The notes under the pieces: generated by a model
The model's database searches: none
What the model was told of the DNA's origin: nothing
What the model saw: only the letters and a program-made list of their open reading frames with translations
Origin: Roseburia sp. 831b
GTDB taxonomy: Bacteria > Bacillota > Clostridia > Lachnospirales > Lachnospiraceae
Direction of reading: 5' to 3'
DNA: 64,000 bases
Assembly (NCBI RefSeq): GCF_001940165.2
Contig: NZ_CP135162.1
Location: 485,501 to 549,500 of the forward strand
Part shown: positions 27,265 through 36,148 of the stretch, one piece after another
How the letters are laid out: each line of letters starts with the position of its first letter
Position numbering within the stretch: the first letter of the stretch is position 1
Program-made: the position numbers and the translations under genes

Positions 27265-28341
27265 ATGAATACGGAAAAGAACGGATTTCAGGAGCTTCGA
27301 ATCAGGGAAAAGGTTGCGAAACTTCCAATCGTGCAGGGAGGAATGGGGGTCGGTGTAAGCCGAAGCCACCTGGCAGGTGCAGTAGCAAAAGAGGGAGGTA
27401 TTGGCATCATTTCAACAGCTCAAATCGGTTATGATGAGGAAGGATTTGAGTACGACCAGGCGGGATGTAACCTTCTTGCAATTCGAAAACATATCAAGAG
27501 GGCAAAGGAGATTGCCTGTGGAAATGGGCTTGTGGGCGTCAACATCATGGTTGCACTTAAGCATTATAAAGAGCACGTAAAAGAAGCGGTTTTGGCAGGA
27601 GCAGACGTCATTATCAGTGGTGCGGGGCTTCCAATGAGTCTGCCGGAGTTAATTGGAAAAGAGTGCAAAACCAAGATTGCACCGATTGTTTCTTCCAGGC
27701 GGGCAGCGCAGTTAATCTTAAAAATGTGGTCACATAAATATGACCGGACAGCAGATTTCCTTGTGGTAGAAGGACCAAAAGCGGGTGGTCATCTTGGATT
27801 TTCCAAAGAACAGTTAGCAGAGACGACGGATGCTGTCTTTGACGAAGAGATTCAACGTATCATCGAGTGTAAAAAAGAGTATGAAGAAAAATACGAAAAA
27901 GAGATACCGGTCATTGTAGCAGGCGGTATTTTTGATGCAAAGGATGTCCGCCATGCATTTTCACTTGGTGCAGATGGGGTGCAGGTTGCGAGCCGTTTTG
28001 TTGCGACGGAAGAATGTGATGCGTCGGATGCCTACAAACAGGCATATATCCAGGCGGATGAGGAGGATATCCAGATTATCCAAAGCCCGGTCGGCATGCC
28101 GGGGCGGGCGGTTCGAAACAAGTTTATCGAGCATTTGGAAAAGGCAAGAATCCCAATCTCAAAATGTTACAACTGCCTGGAAAAATGCAATCCGTCTAAG
28201 GTTCCATACTGTATTACAAAAGCTCTGATTGACGCAGTCAAGGGGGATGTAGAGAACGGACTTGTGTTCTGTGGTGCAAATGTTGGAAGAATTCATGAAA
28301 TGACGACGGTTCACAAGCTGATGCAGGAACTTTTGGCATAG
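27265..28341 (+). CDS. FabK-like enoyl-ACP reductase / nitronate monooxygenase family
   Basis: 358 residues with GGAGG upstream. An FMN-binding TIM barrel of the 2-nitropropane dioxygenase/FabK family: 'PIVQGGMGVGVS', 'GVNIMVAL', 'VVEGPKAGGHLG' and 'VIVAGGIFDAKDV' line the flavin pocket. The C-terminus adds a cysteine cluster ('KCYNCLEKCNPSKVPYC') typical of the longer clostridial form. FabK reduces enoyl-ACP in the last step of fatty-acid elongation. Sequence alone leaves FabK versus nitronate monooxygenase open, but the FabT-type operator in front of the gene supports the lipid role. Confidence 0.8.
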   Translation: MNTEKNGFQELRIREKVAKLPIVQGGMGVGVSRSHLAGAVAKEGGIGIISTAQIGYDEEGFEYDQAGCNLLAIRKHIKRAKEIACGNGLVGVNIMVALKHYKEHVKEAVLAGADVIISGAGLPMSLPELIGKECKTKIAPIVSSRRAAQLILKMWSHKYDRTADFLVVEGPKAGGHLGFSKEQLAETTDAVFDEEIQRIIECKKEYEEKYEKEIPVIVAGGIFDAKDVRHAFSLGADGVQVASRFVATEECDASDAYKQAYIQADEEDIQIIQSPVGMPGRAVRNKFIEHLEKARIPISKCYNCLEKCNPSKVPYCITKALIDAVKGDVENGLVFCGANVGRIHEMTTVHKLMQELLA

Positions 28342-28365
28342 GGAACGAAGTAGATAAACAGAAGG

Positions 28366-28439
28366 AAAAAGTTCAACCCGGTTTTGACGAGAATCCAGCG
28401 CTTTGGATTCCCATTCATAACCGGGTCGAACTTTTTTTA
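28366..28439 (+). terminator. Long compound terminator after the FabK-like gene
   Basis: Outer arms AAAGTTC-ACCCGGTT and AACCGGGT-GAACTTT enclose an inner hairpin (GAATCC/GGATTC) and are followed by T7. It can also end the convergent asnA transcript. Confidence 0.8.
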
Positions 28440-28499
28440 GTGGAACTTTTCTATTAAAGTTCGCATTTATTAAAATTTGAATTGCAACTCATTAAAAAA

Positions 28500-29510
28500 T
28501 TATAACAACTGAATTCCGTTTTCTTCACATTTTTTTGCAATCTCTTCTGGCCAGATAGAAGACTGAACTTCACCAATGTGAGCTTTTCTTAAGAAGAACA
28601 TACAGATACGGGACTGTCCGATACCACCGCCGATGGTATATGGAAGTTCTTCGTTTAAGATTGCTTTCTGGAAAGGAAGTTCTGCACGTTCCGGGCAGCC
28701 TGCTTTTTTCAACTGGCTAAGAAGCGCTTTCTTGTCAACACGGATACCCATTGAGGATAATTCCAGTGCAATATCAAGAACCGGATAGTAAACTAAAATA
28801 TCAGCGTTCAATTCCCAGTCATCGTAGTCAGGAGCACGGCCGTCATGTTTTTCTCCGGATTCCATGGTATCACCAATCTTCATGATGCAGACAGCACCCT
28901 TGGTCTTTGTAATATAGAATTCACGCTCCTTTGGTGTGTAATCCGGGAACATATCTTCCAATTCCTGTGTGGTGATGAAGAAAATATCATGTGGAAGAAT
29001 TTCCTCTATGTAGTCATACTGGATTGCCATGTATTTTTCTGTCTTACGAAGACATTTGTAAACAGTGCGTACAGTTTCTTTTAAAGTCTCAATATTGCGT
29101 TCTTCCTTCTTGATGACTTTTTCCCAATCCCACTGATCCACAAAGATAGAGTGGATGTTATCCGTATCTTCGTCACGACGGATGGCGTTCATATCGGTGT
29201 AGATACCTTCACCATAAGAAAAATCATATTTTTTCAAGGCGTAACGTTTCCATTTTGCAAGGGAATGTACGATTTCAGCCTGTTTTTCATTCTGTTCTTT
29301 GATGCCAAAAGACACAGGTCTTTCCACACCGTTTAAGTTATCATTCAATCCGGATTCCGGGTCTACGAAAAGCGGTGCGGAAACACGGGTTAAATTCAAG
29401 CGTAAGGCAAGCAGATTTTGAAAGAAATCTTTTACCGTTTTGATTGCAATCTGTGTATCATGTAAATTTAATTCTGACTTATAGCCAGATGGGATAATTA
29501 AGTTGTCCAT
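28500..29510 (-). CDS. asnA: Aspartate-ammonia ligase (ammonia-dependent asparagine synthetase)
   Basis: 336 residues. A class II tRNA-synthetase-like enzyme that makes asparagine from aspartate, ammonia and ATP. Diagnostic pieces are 'VSAPLFVDPESGLND' near the N-terminus, 'FSYGEGIYTDMNAIRRDED' and the ATP loop 'GGGIGQSRICMFF'. Length matches the family (about 330). It has its own promoter at 29574-29601 and is divergent from the rib locus. No T-box leader is visible. Confidence 0.96.
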   Translation of the reverse strand: MDNLIIPSGYKSELNLHDTQIAIKTVKDFFQNLLALRLNLTRVSAPLFVDPESGLNDNLNGVERPVSFGIKEQNEKQAEIVHSLAKWKRYALKKYDFSYGEGIYTDMNAIRRDEDTDNIHSIFVDQWDWEKVIKKEERNIETLKETVRTVYKCLRKTEKYMAIQYDYIEEILPHDIFFITTQELEDMFPDYTPKEREFYITKTKGAVCIMKIGDTMESGEKHDGRAPDYDDWELNADILVYYPVLDIALELSSMGIRVDKKALLSQLKKAGCPERAELPFQKAILNEELPYTIGGGIGQSRICMFFLRKAHIGEVQSSIWPEEIAKKCEENGIQLL

Positions 29511-29573
29511 TGAAAGGCTCTCCTTTTATTTCCTGGTTTGGATAAAAATGGTGCTTAAGCACCGACCTTAATC

Positions 29574-29601
29574 ATTATAGCACAAGGCAACTCAATTTCA
29601 A
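29574..29601 (-). promoter_or_regulatory. asnA promoter
   Basis: On the minus strand TTGAAA (29601-29596) and TATAAT (29579-29574), spacer 16. Just downstream, GGTGCTTAAGCACC (29550-29563) is a perfect 14-bp palindrome in the leader, a possible operator site. Confidence 0.75.
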
Positions 29602-29659
29602 GAAAAGAAGAAGTATTTTGAAAAAAATACATGTATACCGGATACAAGGAAAAACGTAG

Positions 29660-29687
29660 TTGACAACCACAAAAATTTGCGTATAAT
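29660..29687 (+). promoter_or_regulatory. Promoter of the FMN riboswitch transcript
   Basis: TTGACA (29660-29665) and TATAAT (29682-29687), both consensus, with a 16-bp spacer, about 25 bp before the riboswitch. Confidence 0.85.
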
Positions 29688-29712
29688 GAAACTCAAGTTA
29701 GAAAATAAAATA

Positions 29713-29823
29713 AAGTCTTCAGGGCAGGGTGCAATTCCCTACCGGTGGTAAAGCCCACGAGCCGCAAGGCATGATTCGGTGAAACTCCGAAGCCGACAGT
29801 AAAGTCTGGATGAAAGAAGAATG
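29713..29823 (+). promoter_or_regulatory. FMN riboswitch (RFN element)
   Basis: All conserved RFN blocks are present in order: AGGGCAGGGTGCAATTCCC, ACCGGTGGTAAAGCCC, GATTCGGTGAAACTCCG, AAGCCGACAGTAAAGTCTGG and ATGAAAGAAGA. FMN binding is expected to favour the terminator at 29875 and so to repress the ribD-ribE-ribBA-ribH operon. Confidence 0.95.
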
Positions 29824-29874
29824 AATGAAAATTGTAGTTGTATTTGGGAAAGAATACATGTGATTTTGGATTTA

Positions 29875-29908
29875 TGCTCTGGAATGGGATTCATTTCAGA
29901 GCTTTTTT
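29875..29908 (+). terminator. Expression-platform terminator of the FMN riboswitch
   Basis: GCTCTGGAATG / CATTTCAGAGC stem with a 6-base loop and a T6 tract (29903-29908). The T tract runs directly into repeat copy 2. Confidence 0.85.
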
Positions 29909-29983
29909 ATGTAATTGGAAATTTCGTTTCGATTATATAAAAAAGGCTCCGCGAGGATAGCATTGCGGCGGAGTTGAACAATG
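29906..29983 (+). repeat. Dispersed two-hairpin element, copy 2
   Basis: Matches copy 1 (26632-26710) over about 78 bp, from TTATGTAATTGGAAATTTCG to TTGAACAATG. Its first stem has decayed by three mismatches, while the second (CTCCGC/GCGGAG) is intact. It lies between the FMN riboswitch terminator and ribD. Confidence 0.8.
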
Positions 29984-30056
29984 ACTTTTGGAAAAACAAG
30001 ATTACAAGATATTCTTTAAACTTAAGCAATATCAAATCAACTACAAAGATAGTCAA

Positions 30057-30088
30057 AACCCCTGAACATACCGCTCAGGGGTTTTTCA
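30057..30088 (+). terminator. Second terminator in the rib leader
   Basis: AACCCCTGA (30057-30065) and TCAGGGGTT pair perfectly, followed by TTTTC. It is not part of the RFN expression platform and would block riboswitch-driven read-through to ribD unless bypassed. Confidence 0.75.
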
Positions 30089-30134
30089 CTTTTTACTAAC
30101 AATTCGCTATCAAAAATATTCCATAATGTAGTAA

Positions 30135-30253
30135 TTGACAACTGACGCAAAGGCAGGAACAGTATGTGCCTATGGGAGAAGATTAGAAAATCTTAGATTT
30201 CCTTATCTTCGCACATTAAAACATACTATTCCTGCCGTTACGTCAGTTGTCAA
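30135..30253. mobile_element. 119-bp MITE-like inverted repeat
   Basis: The ends TTGACAACTGACG and CGTCAGTTGTCAA are perfect 13-bp inverted repeats, and the arms go on matching inward (GGCAGGAA/TTCCTGCC, AGTATGT/ACATACT), so nearly the whole element folds into one hairpin. It has no coding capacity. TAGTAA flanks it on the left (30129-30134) and, one base off, on the right (30255-30260), a possible target duplication. Confidence 0.7.
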
Positions 30254-30312
30254 ATAGTAAGCTATGAAATATTTTTTGATACCGGAATCTATACAGGAAA
30301 AAGGAGAAACAC

Positions 30313-31440
30313 ATGGAACCAAAACAGCAAACAGAAGATGAAACATACATGAGGCTCGCAACCAAGCTTGCAAAAAAAGGCGTTGGCTGGGTTAATCCGA
30401 ATCCAATGGTCGGTGCGGTCATCGTCAAAGATGGCAGAATCATCGGGCAAGGTTATCACCAAAAATGTGGGGAATTACATGCGGAGCGAAATGCTTTTGC
30501 AGATTGTAAAGAGGATGCATGCGGGGCGACACTTTATGTGACGCTTGAGCCTTGCTGTCATACCGGCCGGACAGCGCCTTGTACACAGGCAATCCTAGAA
30601 CATAAGATTGCGCGTGTGGTGATTGGTTCGAATGACCCGAATCCGCTTGTTGCGGGTGGCGGAATCCGGATTTTAAAAGAACATGGAATTGAAGTGAAAA
30701 CCGGTGTCTTAAAAGAAGAATGCGATGCGATAAATCCCGTCTTTTTTCACTATATCAAGAATAAGACACCCTATGTGACGATGAAGTATGCCATGACAAT
30801 GGATGGAAAAATAGCTACAAAAACCGGAGCGTCGAAGTGGATTACCGGAGAGGCTGCAAGAAAAAGAGTGCACGAGGAGCGCCATAAAAATATGGCAATC
30901 ATGGTGGGAATCGGAACGGTTCGCCTGGATAATCCAAGCCTTACGACGAGGCTTGAAAATTACAATGCCAAGAATCCCATCCGCATTATCTGCGATACCA
31001 ATCTTGCCACACCGCTTGCGGCAACGGTGGTTACGACCGCAAAGGAGCAGCGCACGATTCTGGCAACCTGCTGCAAGGGGCAGGAAAAGTGGAAACCATA
31101 CGAGGATGCCAGCTGTGAGATTCTTCTGGTAAAAGAAGAAAATGGAAGGATTAACCTTAAGGATTTGATGATACAGCTTGGGAAAATGGGAATTGACAGC
31201 ATTTTGCTAGAAGGCGGAGGAACCTTAAACGAGGCAGCACTCCGAGCCGGAATTGTAAAAAAAGTGCAGACCTACATTGCACCGAAAATTTTTGGCGGAG
31301 ATACAGCGAAAAGCCCGGTTGCGGGAATTGGTGTAAATGTTCCAAATGATGCATTTTTCCTGAAAAATACAACAATTGAGAAAATTGGAGATGATTTTTT
31401 ATTGGAAAGTGAGGTGGTGACATGTTCACCGGAATTGTAG
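30313..31440 (+). CDS. ribD: Bifunctional diaminohydroxyphosphoribosyl-aminopyrimidine deaminase / reductase
   Basis: 375 residues with an AAAAGGAG site. The N-terminal deaminase (about 1-145) has the zinc motif 'HAERNAF' and 'PCCHTGRTAPC', and the C-terminal reductase (about 147-365) has 'TMKYAMTMDGKIAT' and 'LLEGGGTLNEA'. It carries out two successive steps of riboflavin synthesis from the GTP cyclohydrolase product. It is the first gene of the operon. The FMN riboswitch leader is about 490 bp upstream, with repeats between. Confidence 0.96.
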   Translation: MEPKQQTEDETYMRLATKLAKKGVGWVNPNPMVGAVIVKDGRIIGQGYHQKCGELHAERNAFADCKEDACGATLYVTLEPCCHTGRTAPCTQAILEHKIARVVIGSNDPNPLVAGGGIRILKEHGIEVKTGVLKEECDAINPVFFHYIKNKTPYVTMKYAMTMDGKIATKTGASKWITGEAARKRVHEERHKNMAIMVGIGTVRLDNPSLTTRLENYNAKNPIRIICDTNLATPLAATVVTTAKEQRTILATCCKGQEKWKPYEDASCEILLVKEENGRINLKDLMIQLGKMGIDSILLEGGGTLNEAALRAGIVKKVQTYIAPKIFGGDTAKSPVAGIGVNVPNDAFFLKNTTIEKIGDDFLLESEVVTCSPEL

Positions 31441-32069
31441 AGGAAATCGGAACCGTTGAGGCAGTCAGAAAAGGTGCCAGCTCTGCCGCAATGCGAATCG
31501 GCGCAAAAGAGATTCTATCGGATATCAAGGTAGGAGACAGTATTGCAGTCAATGGAATCTGTCTGACCGTAACTTCTTTTGACGGGAAGGGATTCTGGGT
31601 AGATGTTATGCCAGAGACGTTAAGCCGTTCTTCCATTGGAAAAGCGGCAAGAGGAAGTGCCGTGAATCTTGAGAGAGCGATGCTTTGTGGTGGCAGATTC
31701 GGCGGTCACATCGTCTCCGGCCACATCGATGGAACGGGAACGATTTTAGAGGTACAGGCAGATGACAATGCGGTCTGGTATACCATCGCCGCGGAGAAAG
31801 GGGTTATGCGCTATATCGTGGAAAAAGGATCGGTTGCAATCGATGGAATCAGTCTTACCGTCGCAAAAGTGCAGGAGGAGCGTTTTTCCGTGTCGGTGAT
31901 TCCGCACACCAGGGAAAAAACTATACTTTCCAGAAAAAAAGCAGGCGACATTGTCAATTTAGAGAATGATGTCATTGGAAAATATGTGGAAAAACTTTTA
32001 CAGACGCCAGATACGGAAAAGAAACCGTCCAATATTTCGAAAGAGTTTTTACTAAAAAATGGATTTTAG
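31422..32069 (+). CDS. ribE: Riboflavin synthase, alpha subunit
   Basis: 215 residues, starting 19 bp inside ribD. Two homologous lumazine-binding barrels are visible, the first beginning '[15 protein letters not shown]' and the second with '[14 protein letters not shown]'. The N-terminal MFTGIVEE block is diagnostic. The enzyme dismutates two 6,7-dimethyl-8-ribityllumazines to riboflavin and the aminopyrimidine. The overlap with ribD implies coupled translation. Confidence 0.96.
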   Translation: MFTGIVEEIGTVEAVRKGASSAAMRIGAKEILSDIKVGDSIAVNGICLTVTSFDGKGFWVDVMPETLSRSSIGKAARGSAVNLERAMLCGGRFGGHIVSGHIDGTGTILEVQADDNAVWYTIAAEKGVMRYIVEKGSVAIDGISLTVAKVQEERFSVSVIPHTREKTILSRKKAGDIVNLENDVIGKYVEKLLQTPDTEKKPSNISKEFLLKNGF

Positions 32070-32080
32070 GAGGAGAAAAG

Positions 32081-33289
32081 ATGTACGAATTTCAGACAGT
32101 AGAAGAAGCGTTAGAAGATTTACGAAATGGAAAAATCATTTTGGTAACGGATGATGAAGACCGGGAAAATGAGGGTGATTTTATCTGTGCAGCAGAGTTT
32201 GCAACAACAGAAAATGTCAACTTTATGGCAACCTATGGAAAGGGGTTAATCTGTATGCCTATGAGCGAAGCAATTGCCAAAAAGCTGATGTTTCCACAGA
32301 TGGTGACGGACAATACGGACAATCACGAGACCGCATTTACGGTGTCTGTCGACCACGTTGCGACCACAACAGGAATTTCCGCAAAAGAGAGAGGACTTAC
32401 CGCAAGAATGTGTGTCAGTGACGATGCAAAACCGCAGGATTTCCGAAGACCGGGACACATGTTCCCGCTTCAGGCGAAGAAAAACGGGGTGCTTGAGCGA
32501 AACGGTCATACGGAGGCAACCGTGGATTTGATGCGTCTGGCGGGTTTAAAAGAATGTGGTCTTTGCTGTGAAATCATGCGCGAGGATGGCACGATGATGC
32601 GCACCAAAGAATTGATGGAGCTTGCAAAAGAACATAAACTCTCATTCATCACCATTAAGGCAATCCAGGAATATCGAAAAAAACATGAAAAACTCGTCGA
32701 GCGCGTTACGGTAGCAAAGATGCCGACCAAATACGGAGAATTCATGGCATATGGTTATCGGAATCTTTTAAATGGAGAACATCATGTAGCACTGGTAAAA
32801 GGGGAGATTCGCGATGGCGAAAACCTGTTATGCCGTGTTCATTCGGAGTGCCTGACCGGTGACGCCTTTGGCTCCCTTCGCTGTGACTGTGGGCAGCAGT
32901 TTGCAGCTGCCATGACCCAGATTGAAAAAGAAGGCAGAGGAATCCTTCTTTACATGCGCCAGGAAGGGCGTGGCATCGGACTTTTAAATAAGCTTCGCGC
33001 CTATGAACTTCAGGATGGCGGAATGGATACGCTAGACGCCAACTTAGCACTCGGTTTTCCGGGAGACATGAGAGAATACTATATCGGCGCTCAAATTTTA
33101 AAAGACCTTGGCGTTAAGACCATGCGCCTTTTGACAAACAATCCAGACAAAGTATATCAGCTTTCCGATTTTGGAATGGAGATTACAAAGCGTGTGCCAA
33201 TTCAGATGGAAGCAACGCCGTTTGATCGTTTTTATTTAAAGACAAAGCAGCAGCGCATGGGGCACATTCTGGATGTGACCGGTATGTAA
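32081..33289 (+). CDS. ribBA: Bifunctional DHBP synthase / GTP cyclohydrolase II
   Basis: 402 residues. The N-terminal half (about 1-200) is 3,4-dihydroxy-2-butanone-4-phosphate synthase with '[12 protein letters not shown]' at the metal site; the C-terminal half is GTP cyclohydrolase II with the zinc cysteines in '[18 protein letters not shown]' and the '[12 protein letters not shown]' loop. It supplies both substrates of the riboflavin pathway. It is 11 bp after ribE. Confidence 0.97.
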   Translation: MYEFQTVEEALEDLRNGKIILVTDDEDRENEGDFICAAEFATTENVNFMATYGKGLICMPMSEAIAKKLMFPQMVTDNTDNHETAFTVSVDHVATTTGISAKERGLTARMCVSDDAKPQDFRRPGHMFPLQAKKNGVLERNGHTEATVDLMRLAGLKECGLCCEIMREDGTMMRTKELMELAKEHKLSFITIKAIQEYRKKHEKLVERVTVAKMPTKYGEFMAYGYRNLLNGEHHVALVKGEIRDGENLLCRVHSECLTGDAFGSLRCDCGQQFAAAMTQIEKEGRGILLYMRQEGRGIGLLNKLRAYELQDGGMDTLDANLALGFPGDMREYYIGAQILKDLGVKTMRLLTNNPDKVYQLSDFGMEITKRVPIQMEATPFDRFYLKTKQQRMGHILDVTGM

Positions 33290-33376
33290 TAAGAAAGGTT
33301 ACAAAAAGAAATGTTGTACCATAAAAAAATTATGTAAACCAATTAAAAAGATGATAAGAAAGAAGAGGAAAAGAAC

Positions 33377-33844
33377 ATGCAGATTTTAGAAGGAAAAGTA
33401 GTAGCAGAAAACGTAAAAATTGGAATCGTGGTAGCAAGATTCAACGAGTTCATCACAGGAAAATTATTAGCAGGTGCAGTAGACGGATTAAAACGTCACA
33501 ATGTAGAAGAAGACAACATCGACGTGGCGTGGGTGCCGGGAGCCTTTGAAATTCCGCTGATTGCGTCAAAGATGGCAAAAAGCAAAAAGTACGATGCGGT
33601 GATCTGTTTAGGAGCAGTCATCCGTGGTGCCACCAGTCATTATGACTACGTTTGTAGTGAGGTTTCAAAAGGAATTGCAACCGTATCTTTAAACAGTGAT
33701 ATTCCAGTGATGTTCGGTGTCCTCACCACCGACAACATCGAGCAGGCAATCGAGCGTGCCGGTTCTAAAGCAGGAAACAAAGGATTCGAGTGTGCAACCG
33801 GAGCGATTGAGATGATTAACCTGATTCATGAATTGGAAGCATAA
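33377..33844 (+). CDS. ribH: 6,7-dimethyl-8-ribityllumazine synthase
   Basis: 155 residues. Hallmarks are '[17 protein letters not shown]', '[10 protein letters not shown]', '[20 protein letters not shown]' and '[17 protein letters not shown]' (active-site His in the third). It joins the RibA- and RibB-derived substrates, and the enzyme assembles as a pentamer or 60-mer shell. Its own GAAGAGG site lies 87 bp after ribBA, and it closes the operon. Confidence 0.97.
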   Translation: MQILEGKVVAENVKIGIVVARFNEFITGKLLAGAVDGLKRHNVEEDNIDVAWVPGAFEIPLIASKMAKSKKYDAVICLGAVIRGATSHYDYVCSEVSKGIATVSLNSDIPVMFGVLTTDNIEQAIERAGSKAGNKGFECATGAIEMINLIHELEA

Positions 33845-33854
33845 AGGAAAGTAG

Positions 33855-33891
33855 AAAAATGATGTTGCCGTTTGGGGTGACATCATTTTTT
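33855..33891 (+). terminator. Terminator after ribH
   Basis: AAAAATGATGT (33855-33865) pairs with ACATCATTTTT (33880-33890), with the T-tract in the distal arm. Confidence 0.8.
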
Positions 33892-33930
33892 GATAGGAAT
33901 ATGTAAGAAAATCTATTGTCAAAAAATATT

Positions 33931-33958
33931 TTGCTTTGCCAGGGTAATGTGATAAACT
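33931..33958 (+). promoter_or_regulatory. Possible promoter of the toxin cassette
   Basis: TTGCTT (33931-33936) and TAAACT (33953-33958), spacer 16, about 45 bp before the first gene. Weak match, placed by position. Confidence 0.4.
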
Positions 33959-34003
33959 ATTAATAATTGTAAAAAAGGAGGATATAGGAAGAAAGGGTAA
34001 GAA

Positions 34004-34360
34004 ATGGAGTTAGATGAGATTGCGGATCAGATGCGCCTGTTGTCACAAGTGATGGAAGAATCAGACTACGATATGAGACAAATGCGCAGGCAGACCGGAT
34101 TGTTAAGAGAAAGAGCGGGAGTAAATCAAAGGATGCAGGAATTGATTAACAGAAGAGATTCTATTTTATCATCTTTCCAACGGGAAAAGGAATCCTGGCA
34201 TGATGAAATCAAAGTGCATCTTGGTAAAGAAAAAGGCAGACAAGAGGAAAAGGAAGAGCAGAAAAAGCAAGAGGAGACTGAAAATGGCACAGATACAAGT
34301 GAATATGGAGGCAGTGGAGCAGAACGCAGAACAGAGCTTTACAATAGCGAGAGATCTTGA
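34004..34360 (+). CDS. Small coiled-coil partner of the LXG-like toxin (T7SS-type)
   Basis: 118 residues, highly charged and almost all helical, with long heptad-like stretches ('MRQMRRQTGLLRERAG' onward) and a Glu/Lys-rich tail. In Firmicute type VII secretion cassettes the toxin is preceded by two such small proteins (YwqH/DUF5082-like or Lap1-like), which bind the toxin N-terminus and serve in targeting. Its 3' end overlaps the next gene by 77 bp. The family is assigned by size, order and coiled-coil look only. Confidence 0.6.
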   Translation: MELDEIADQMRLLSQVMEESDYDMRQMRRQTGLLRERAGVNQRMQELINRRDSILSSFQREKESWHDEIKVHLGKEKGRQEEKEEQKKQEETENGTDTSEYGGSGAERRTELYNSERS

Positions 34361-34595
34361 ACCGAGATACTTATCACATTCTGATACGGAAAGCACGATT
34401 CAAGGCGCAGGATATTCAAAAACAGCGTTTGATGTATCGCAAAATCTGATTGATTTACTAGGAGATGCAGTGGAGGCGGAGGATAGAACAATTAAAAATC
34501 TGGGGTTACGCTTCAAGGAGCTGGATGAAATGCAGGCTGAACTGTTGGAGGAGAACATGGACAGCAGACCAACATTACGTCCTCTCAACAATTAA
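34284..34595 (+). CDS. WXG100-like small partner of the LXG-like toxin
   Basis: 103 residues from the ATG at 34284 with GAGGAG 8 bases before; the open frame is longer upstream but the site favours this start. The helical protein, with 'DTESTIQGAGYSKTAFDV' in the turn region, resembles the T7SS small-effector families (TIGR04197/DUF5344 type, YwqI-like). No WxG motif is present. With the preceding gene it forms the expected pair ahead of a toxin, and it ends 13 bp before that toxin. Confidence 0.6.
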   Translation: MAQIQVNMEAVEQNAEQSFTIARDLEPRYLSHSDTESTIQGAGYSKTAFDVSQNLIDLLGDAVEAEDRTIKNLGLRFKELDEMQAELLEENMDSRPTLRPLNN

Positions 34596-34607
34596 AAGGA
34601 GCGTGAC

Positions 34608-36125
34608 ATGAATTATAATTCAGTAATAAAACCGGATGCAATGATAAGCCAGTGTAATGAAATGCTGCTGATGTTTGAACAGGATAATGACAGTATCCAA
34701 ACAGTCTGGAATGCATTTCATCAGTTTATCGAGGATTCCGAAATAGAAAGCGAAGCATTCCATGCACTAAAACAGCGTGTGAGCGATTACCTTACCGTTT
34801 TACAATCCATGAAAATTGCAAATGAGATGGATATGGAGGACTGCAGGAACTTTTCAAGGCTGATGGAAGCCGTAGGCGGAAATATCATAGGAAGTGATGT
34901 TCTGGATGGAAAAGAGGCTGCAAAGCAGGATATGCTAGACCATGATGCATTAGCAGATAAGAATGCGTCAAAGGCGAAGCATACCAGCAAACCTTTAAAA
35001 TGGTATTACGAATGCCAGAAGAAATATTATGAAATGCTTGCCGAAAATGATGAGGACATTTACAATGAATGGAGACGTATGGAAGAAACTTATGATGAAA
35101 TAGATGCGGCGTCAGCCAATTATTTCATCAGAGGAAATCAGGTTCGGACAATGGCGGCATCGGCGTTGCAGGAACTGAAACAATTGTCCATTGATAACAG
35201 CAGCACACCGATGAGCAGTGTATACAGAAATACCTTACAAGGTATCTGCACCACATATGAAGATACTTTTGACAAGGGAAACATATCCGAAAAGGAAAAA
35301 TACCAGATTAAGAGCTGGATTGAGACAGATTATAAATTGTCGGACGAAGAGCTTGAAGTTGCAAAAGAATACATAGACAAGTATTTTAAAGAAAATAAAC
35401 AGGCAAATCAACTATTGAACAGTAAAAAGGCGACAGCAGCGGCAGCTATAAGAAATCAGATGTCTGTGGAAGAATTCAAGGAATACCAGATGATGGCAGC
35501 CTTGTATAATAAGACAAGCAAGTGGAATGGCTTCTGGCTTGGTGTAATAGATGCAATTCCGTTTCTGACAGAGGTGATAGATTGGAGTGACAGCATGGTC
35601 TGTGAAATGGAAGAAAAACAGATCGTGAAAAATGCAACATTAAGCAGTATCATGGAAAATGTAAGGTGTCAAAATCCGTTTGCATATGGAGGTGAGTATG
35701 CGGCATCGTTAGCCGCACAGACAGCAGCAATAAAGGGATTGCTTGAATCTGGAGAAGGGGCTGAGATAGCTAAGTCAGCTGAGGGGCTAGAAAGAGCCGA
35801 AACAGCTGAAACGGTAAAAGGATTGGCTGTAGAGAGTGGTAGAATATCTAATTTAGATGATGGTTTAAACTTTTCTAGCAGTGCTTTAGGGCACATGGGA
35901 GAAGGTGAAAGACAAGTTCCGATGCAAACACTGCAAGATGCAATTAGATATGGGGAAGCCATGCCAGATCCAAGAGGTTCTAATGCAACGATGTACTATA
36001 CCACTATGTATAAAAACGGGAAAATGTATAATTTGGAAGTGTTGTATGATGAAATTTCTAATACAGTGTATCATTTTGAGTATGCAAGGAAACCAATGGG
36101 AAATTTGCCGGCAATACCCAAGTAA
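34608..36125 (+). CDS. LXG-like polymorphic toxin, T7SS substrate (putative)
   Basis: 505 residues, no signal peptide. The first 230 residues are helical, as in LXG/ESX secretion domains. There is a hydrophobic pre-toxin segment near 310-330 ('NGFWLGVIDAIPFLTEV') and an Ala/Glu-rich linker near 365-400. A C-terminal tip of about 85 residues follows ('GHMGEGERQVPMQTLQDAI', 'NATMYYTTMY', 'VLYDEISNTVYHFEY'). The small beta-rich tip with conserved His, Arg and Tyr looks like a nuclease or RNase of the BECR kind, but I cannot name it. No ESX/T7SS core genes are in the window, so export by that route is inferred. A small acidic gene follows, as expected of immunity. Confidence 0.7.
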   Translation: MNYNSVIKPDAMISQCNEMLLMFEQDNDSIQTVWNAFHQFIEDSEIESEAFHALKQRVSDYLTVLQSMKIANEMDMEDCRNFSRLMEAVGGNIIGSDVLDGKEAAKQDMLDHDALADKNASKAKHTSKPLKWYYECQKKYYEMLAENDEDIYNEWRRMEETYDEIDAASANYFIRGNQVRTMAASALQELKQLSIDNSSTPMSSVYRNTLQGICTTYEDTFDKGNISEKEKYQIKSWIETDYKLSDEELEVAKEYIDKYFKENKQANQLLNSKKATAAAAIRNQMSVEEFKEYQMMAALYNKTSKWNGFWLGVIDAIPFLTEVIDWSDSMVCEMEEKQIVKNATLSSIMENVRCQNPFAYGGEYAASLAAQTAAIKGLLESGEGAEIAKSAEGLERAETAETVKGLAVESGRISNLDDGLNFSSSALGHMGEGERQVPMQTLQDAIRYGEAMPDPRGSNATMYYTTMYKNGKMYNLEVLYDEISNTVYHFEYARKPMGNLPAIPK

Positions 36126-36148
36126 GGAAGAAGGAGTGATGAAGAAGC

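Noticed and set aside
29511..29700. T-box leader for asnA
   Set aside because: No AGGGTGGNACCGCG T-box motif and the promoter is too close to the start.
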